Source: CANKHA01 sp035652315 (lineage in GTDB: Bacteria > Pseudomonadota > Alphaproteobacteria > Rhizobiales > Xanthobacteraceae). Taken from it: a DNA stretch of 64,000 bases. Shown piece after piece: positions 60,230 to 64,000 of the stretch (its first letter is position 1; every line of letters begins with the position of its first letter). Under the pieces are notes generated by a model. It did not search any database. It was not told the origin of the DNA and worked only from the letters and a program-made list of their open reading frames with translations. The stretch is from positions 19,167 through 83,166 of the forward strand of contig DASREA010000047.1 of the NCBI GenBank assembly GCA_035652315.1, given 5' to 3'. The translations under genes were made by a program, and so were the position numbers.

Positions 60230-61393
60230 ATGAAAGCCTGGCACTTCACCGAGATGCCGTATCCGCACGTCCCGCAGGACGAGATCGACTCGATGCGGGT
60301 GACGATACCGAGCAAGCTCTACGATCCGAAGATCGGTTCGGACCTCTACAACCGCTATCTCGACGAGCACATGATCGCCGACGAGCTCGGGCTGAACATC
60401 ATGCTCAACGAGCACCACCAGACCGCCACCTGCCTCGACGCCGCCGCGCCGCTGATGGCGGCGATCCTGGCGCGACAGACGAAGAAGGCGCGCATCTGCA
60501 TCCTCGGCAACCCCATCGCCAACCGCGGCGATCCGATCCGCATCGCCGAGGAGATGGCGATCATCGATAATATCTCGCGCGGCCGCCTCGACGTCGGCAT
60601 CGTGCGCGGCGTGCCTTACGAGGTCTTCGCCGCCAATACCAACCCGACGCAGACCCTCGACCGGCTGTGGGAGGGCGTCGATCTCATCGTGAAGGCGTGG
60701 ACCAGCCACGATGGGCCGTTCAACTTCGAAGGCCGCTTCACCCATCGCCGGCTGGTCAATCTATGGCCGCGGCCGTATCAGCAGCCGCATCCGATGATCT
60801 GGATCACAGGATCGAGCGACTACGAGAACATCAAGAAAGTCGCGAGCCGCGGCTACGTTTTTGCGACCTTCCTGCAGCCGCACGACAAGGTGAAGCTGAT
60901 GTTCGACGCCTACCGCTCGGCCATGGTGGAATCGCATCTGCCGGGCGGGGCAGGGATGGCCTTCATGCCGCTCGTCTATACCGCCGATTCCGAGGAGGAA
61001 GCGGAGAAGGGCGCCAAGGAATTGACCTGGTATATGCAGACCAAAACGCCGCCCCAGTTCCGTAATCCGCCCGGCTATGTGGGAGTCGACGTCAACGTGA
61101 AGGCGCTGCAGGGCGCCTACACCGGACGCACCGATGCGGTGCGCGCGAAAGGGATGGACTATCTGCGCGAGCAGGGCGTGCTGATGTACGGCACGCCGGA
61201 TTCGGTCACCAAGCAGGTGAAGCGCTATTACGATCTCGTCGGCGGCTTCGATCATCTGCTCATGATGCAGCAGGCGGGCTTCCTCGACCACCAGCGCACG
61301 GTGCGCAGCATGACGCTGTTCGCCAAGGAGGTTTATCCGCAAATCAAGGACCTGCCGCCGAGCACCGTCGAGAAAGCCAGAGCGATGGCGTGA
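60230..61393 (+). CDS. LLM-class flavin-dependent monooxygenase
   Basis: 387 residues of the bacterial luciferase-like TIM barrel: MKAWHFTEMPYPHVPQDEID, LGLNIMLNEHHQTATCLDAA, ILGNPIANRGDPIRIAEEMA, and IDNISRGRLDVGIVRGVPYE. Such enzymes use reduced flavin from a separate reductase; a flavin reductase gene lies two genes downstream. It probably inserts oxygen into an organic substrate, with the two flanking hydrolases acting on its product. Its stop overlaps the next gene. Confidence 0.88.
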   Translation: MKAWHFTEMPYPHVPQDEIDSMRVTIPSKLYDPKIGSDLYNRYLDEHMIADELGLNIMLNEHHQTATCLDAAAPLMAAILARQTKKARICILGNPIANRGDPIRIAEEMAIIDNISRGRLDVGIVRGVPYEVFAANTNPTQTLDRLWEGVDLIVKAWTSHDGPFNFEGRFTHRRLVNLWPRPYQQPHPMIWITGSSDYENIKKVASRGYVFATFLQPHDKVKLMFDAYRSAMVESHLPGGAGMAFMPLVYTADSEEEAEKGAKELTWYMQTKTPPQFRNPPGYVGVDVNVKALQGAYTGRTDAVRAKGMDYLREQGVLMYGTPDSVTKQVKRYYDLVGGFDHLLMMQQAGFLDHQRTVRSMTLFAKEVYPQIKDLPPSTVEKARAMA

Positions 61394-62235
61394 TGCGGCA
61401 AGACAAATTCATTCTCGTCGACGGTATCCGCACCCATTATTTCGAGGCGGGGACGGAACATCGCGGCAGGCGTCCGAGCGTGCTGCTGTTGCATTCGGCC
61501 GAATACGGCGGCGCGGCCGAGTTCTCCTGGGAGTTCAACATGGCGGCGCTGGCGCGACGCTATCACGTGCTGGCGCCCGACCATCTCGGCTTTGGCCTTA
61601 CCGACAAGATTTTCGACTTCAACGGTCAGTTTGACCGCCGCATTACGCATATCCGCCGTTTTCTGGAAGCGCTCGGCGTGGCGCCGGCGCATGTCATCGG
61701 CAGTTCGATGTCCGGCGGCATGAGTTTGACGGTGGCGGCGCGCGAGAAACCGGACTGGCCAATGGCAAGCCTTGTCGTCTGCTCGGGCGGCGGCGATGCG
61801 CCCAACAACGAGGCGCGGCAGATCATCAACAGCTATGACGGCACGCGCGAGCACATGCGGCGCATTCTCCAGGTCATGTTCATCGATCCGCAATGGCACG
61901 GCGACGACTATCTCGACCGCCGCCAGGAAATGGCGCACGTGCCCGGCGCCTGGGAGGCGACCTCGGCGGCGCGCTTCAAGGCTCCCTTTCGCCAGCCCAG
62001 CGGCCGCCGCGAGCGCGACCTGATCGATTACCGCGCTATTCGCGTGCCGGTTTTGGTCATGGCCGGAAAATTGGACACCCTGCGCAAGCCTGGCTACACC
62101 GACGCGTTCGTGCCGCTTATTCCCAAAGCCTCGCTGCATGTATTCGAGCGCGCCGGCCACATGGGAAACATCGAATGCGCGGATGAATTCAACGAACGCG
62201 TACTTGCCTTTCTCGACCAGCAGGTGACGCCGTGA
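61393..62235 (+). CDS. Alpha/beta hydrolase (second in operon)
   Basis: 280 residues from the ATG at 61393, overlapping the monooxygenase stop (TGATG); a GTG at 61390 is also in frame. The triad is Ser in VIGSSMSGGMSLTV, Asp in MAGKLDTLRKP, and His in RAGHMGNIECAD. The oxyanion motif is LLLHSAEYGG. It overlaps the flavin reductase gene by 4 bases, so it is part of one transcript. Confidence 0.85.
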   Translation: MRQDKFILVDGIRTHYFEAGTEHRGRRPSVLLLHSAEYGGAAEFSWEFNMAALARRYHVLAPDHLGFGLTDKIFDFNGQFDRRITHIRRFLEALGVAPAHVIGSSMSGGMSLTVAAREKPDWPMASLVVCSGGGDAPNNEARQIINSYDGTREHMRRILQVMFIDPQWHGDDYLDRRQEMAHVPGAWEATSAARFKAPFRQPSGRRERDLIDYRAIRVPVLVMAGKLDTLRKPGYTDAFVPLIPKASLHVFERAGHMGNIECADEFNERVLAFLDQQVTP

Positions 62236-62762
62236 CGGCCGCCGACGACAAGGCGCTCCAAGACTCGTTTCGACAGGCCATGCGCCGCGTCGCCACCACG
62301 GTGAACATCATCTCCGCCCAAAGCGGAACGGAACGGCATGGCACCACGGCGACGTCGGTTGCATCTATCAGCATGGAGCCCCCGTCACTGCTGGTATGCT
62401 TGAATCGGACCAGCCGCCTGCATGACTTTCTGATCAAGCAGGACCGTTTCTGCGTCAACGTGCTGCATACGGACAATTTGGAAACCTCGAAAGCCTTCAG
62501 CGATCCGGGGATGGGCGCCGATCGGTTCAATCGCGGCGACTGGCGCACCGGCCCCGACGGCACGCCTTACCTGGCCGACGCCCAGGCCATTCTATTCTGC
62601 GTCAAGGAGAAGGAAATTGCCTACGGCTCGCACACGATCTTCATCGGACGTGTGCTGGAAGCGCGGGCGCGCGACGACGTTTCGCCGTTGCTCTATCGCG
62701 ACGGCCGCTATTCCGCCAGTGTGCCTCTCGGCCTTGCGCGGAACGGTTCCGCGATCAAGTAA
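62232..62762 (+). CDS. Flavin reductase (HpaC-like)
   Basis: 176 residues from a GTG at 62232 that overlaps the hydrolase stop (GTGA). The flavin reductase-like fold is shown by FRQAMRRVATTVNIISAQSG, TTATSVASISMEPPSLLVCL and DRFCVNVLHTDNLETSKAFS. It should reduce FMN/FAD with NAD(P)H for the monooxygenase at 60230. It ends the operon; ku converges on it 15 bases away. Confidence 0.88.
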   Translation: MTAADDKALQDSFRQAMRRVATTVNIISAQSGTERHGTTATSVASISMEPPSLLVCLNRTSRLHDFLIKQDRFCVNVLHTDNLETSKAFSDPGMGADRFNRGDWRTGPDGTPYLADAQAILFCVKEKEIAYGSHTIFIGRVLEARARDDVSPLLYRDGRYSASVPLGLARNGSAIK

Positions 62763-62776
62763 TAGGAAAGCCGGGA

Positions 62777-63652
62777 TCAAGCCCGTTTCTTGGCGGTATG
62801 TCGCGCGCGGTGCCGCGAGGAGCGCCGCGCATGCGCGCGGGCGCCGCGCTGCCGGCGCGGATGAGCGCGGCCGCCGCTTTCGGCAAGGCTCTTCTTCAAC
62901 GCGTCGAGGATGGAGCTCGGCGTCGCCGGCATTGGCGGCGACTTCGGCGCCTTGATCTTGCGGCCGGCGTGCTTGGCCTTGAGCAGCGCTTTCAGCGCCT
63001 CCTCGTAGCGATCCTTGAATTTTGCGGGATCGAATTTACCCATCTTGCGCTCGATGAGCATCTCGGCCACGTCCACCAGCTCGCCAGTAATTTTTTTATT
63101 CTTGATGCCGGCGAATATTTCCTTGGCGTCGCGTAGTTCCTCCGGCGACCGCAGCACCGTCGCCGTCATGCCTTTGTCGCGCGGCTCGACCAGCACGATA
63201 TGATCGCGCTCGTGCATGATGAGCGTGGCCAGCGCGCCGATCTTCTTGCGCCGCATGGCTTCGCGCAGCACGGCGAAAGCTTCCTGCGAGGCATCGTCCC
63301 CGGGTGCCAGGAAATAGGGGCGTTCGAAATAGAGCGGGTCGATTTCCTCGCGTGGGACGAACTCCGTGATCTCCATGACATGCGACACTTCGAGCGCAAT
63401 GGTATCGAGCTCTTCGTCTTCGACTTGGACGGTCTCGCCTTTGCGAATCTCGTAGCCTTTGACCTGATCTTCGGCAGGAACCTCTTCCCCCGTCTCCTCG
63501 TCCACCATGCGCATGCGCAGCCGGTGACCGGTCTCCCGGTTCAGCTTGTGAAAGTGGGTTTTGTTGACTTCGGTAACAGCGGGGAAAAGCTCGACAGCAC
63601 AATTAACCAAGGAGAGACGCAGATACCCTTTCCAGATCGCGCGCGGAGTCAT
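62777..63652 (-). CDS. ku: Bacterial Ku protein (non-homologous end joining)
   Basis: 291 residues from the ATG at 63652 (AGGAG 5 bases upstream). Ku features: PRAIWKGYLRLSLVNCAVEL, NKTHFHKLNRETGHRLRMRM, EVPAEDQVKGYEI, FFERPYFLAP-type DPLYFERPYFLAPGDDASQE. The C-terminus is a Lys/Arg-rich tail of about 50 residues after the core. Bacterial Ku binds DNA ends and recruits LigD; no ligD gene is in the window. Confidence 0.93.
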   Translation of the reverse strand: MTPRAIWKGYLRLSLVNCAVELFPAVTEVNKTHFHKLNRETGHRLRMRMVDEETGEEVPAEDQVKGYEIRKGETVQVEDEELDTIALEVSHVMEITEFVPREEIDPLYFERPYFLAPGDDASQEAFAVLREAMRRKKIGALATLIMHERDHIVLVEPRDKGMTATVLRSPEELRDAKEIFAGIKNKKITGELVDVAEMLIERKMGKFDPAKFKDRYEEALKALLKAKHAGRKIKAPKSPPMPATPSSILDALKKSLAESGGRAHPRRQRGARAHARRSSRHRARHTAKKRA

Positions 63653-63677
63653 GAAATCTCCTGAAAAATCGTCCGGC

Positions 63678-63848
63678 TCAGTGACCGAAAAAGAGAATAT
63701 ACACGACGGCAAAGAGCACGATCACCGCCCCGGTGCCGATATAAAGCACATAGCGCACGTTCTGCCCGGTAACGCCTTGCCGCGCCTTGTTGGCGCTGAG
63801 CACGGGTCTGACTGAGGGGGATTTCTGGCTTTGATCGTGGCCGTCCAT
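63678..63848 (-). CDS. Small single-pass membrane protein
   Basis: 56 residues from the ATG at 63848, with GGGAG 7 bases upstream. A polar N-terminal 30 residues (MDGHDQSQKSPSVRPV) is followed by one membrane helix (YVLYIGTGAVIVLFAVVYIL). It lies 25 bases before ku on the same strand and may be co-transcribed with it. The family is not recognised. In the last 150 bases of the window I see no gene; an ATG at 63968 (MERYSRVALIA) might open a gene but only 11 codons are visible. Confidence 0.6.
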   Translation of the reverse strand: MDGHDQSQKSPSVRPVLSANKARQGVTGQNVRYVLYIGTGAVIVLFAVVYILFFGH

Positions 63849-64000
63849 CGATCGCTCCCGATGCCGTGTTTGCAGGATAGGCAATCAAATTCAACGTGCG
63901 CTCGGGCGCTGTGGTTCCTGCGTCCAGTGGCTACGGAACCCGCCCGCGAGCCGGCCGTTTTCCGGACATGGAGCGATATTCTCGAGTCGCGCTCATTGCC

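Noticed and set aside
63968..64000. Possible gene start at the window end (MERYSRVALIA)
   Set aside because: Only 11 codons are visible and the ribosome site is weak.

Overview
The window is GC-rich, gene-dense chromosomal DNA from an alphaproteobacterium, most likely of the Hyphomicrobiales (Bradyrhizobium/Rhodopseudomonas/Pseudolabrys-like). The evidence is the cell-cycle set ctrA, chpT and sciP, a flagellar fliF-fliG-fliH-fliN-flbD operon with FlbD, several candidate CtrA boxes and GANTC sites, DUF1134 (EipA-type) and bacterial Ku genes, and Bradyrhizobium-like GC-rich hairpin repeats. I see no insertion sequence, prophage, CRISPR array or rRNA operon.

1-20 kb is a catabolic region. It has a collagen-like lipoprotein and a 4,5-dihydroxyphthalate decarboxylase-like protein. 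A plus-strand run follows: a DUF971 protein, a Rieske ferredoxin, a small unknown protein, an amidohydrolase, a bicupin, a pair of single-domain cupins (types A and B) and a His-tailed protein. A third type A cupin lies on the minus strand. Next come two orphan Bug/TctC-type receptors, a NicX/M29-like enzyme, two two-domain VOC proteins, an alpha/beta hydrolase, a second cupin A-B pair and hydantoinase/oxoprolinase HyuA-HyuB. The gene mix suggests uptake, ring opening and hydrolysis of an aromatic or N-heterocyclic acid; the substrate cannot be read from the sequence.

20-33 kb holds a repeat-rich secreted protein, tRNA-Val(CAC), a membrane-anchored coiled-coil protein, an EipA-like protein and a YHS-domain protein. 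Then come chpT and a chemotaxis cluster (hybrid cheA, cheW, cheY, cheB, cheR), followed by a glutamine-rich exported protein with LTxxQ-like repeats.

33-53 kb is the cell-cycle and flagellar region: ctrA diverging from fliI-fliJ, flhA, a SigK/RskA-type sigma/anti-sigma pair with a fasciclin protein sitting between flhA and flbD, fliF-fliG-fliH-fliN-flbD, three small low-complexity secreted proteins, sciP, and fliK-flgD. Candidate CtrA boxes lie upstream of fliF, flhA, ctrA/fliI, cheA and sciP. A sigma-54 promoter match lies upstream of fliK, so CtrA and FlbD/sigma-54 probably act as successive tiers.

53-64 kb contains mnmA, a SAM methyltransferase, tRNA-Met(CAT), a protein with about 20 TPR motifs, a third orphan Bug receptor, and an AraC-type regulator divergent from a coupled operon (hydrolase, LLM flavin monooxygenase, hydrolase, flavin reductase). 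It ends with Ku and a small membrane protein. Functions are assigned from motifs recognised by eye; no database search was run.
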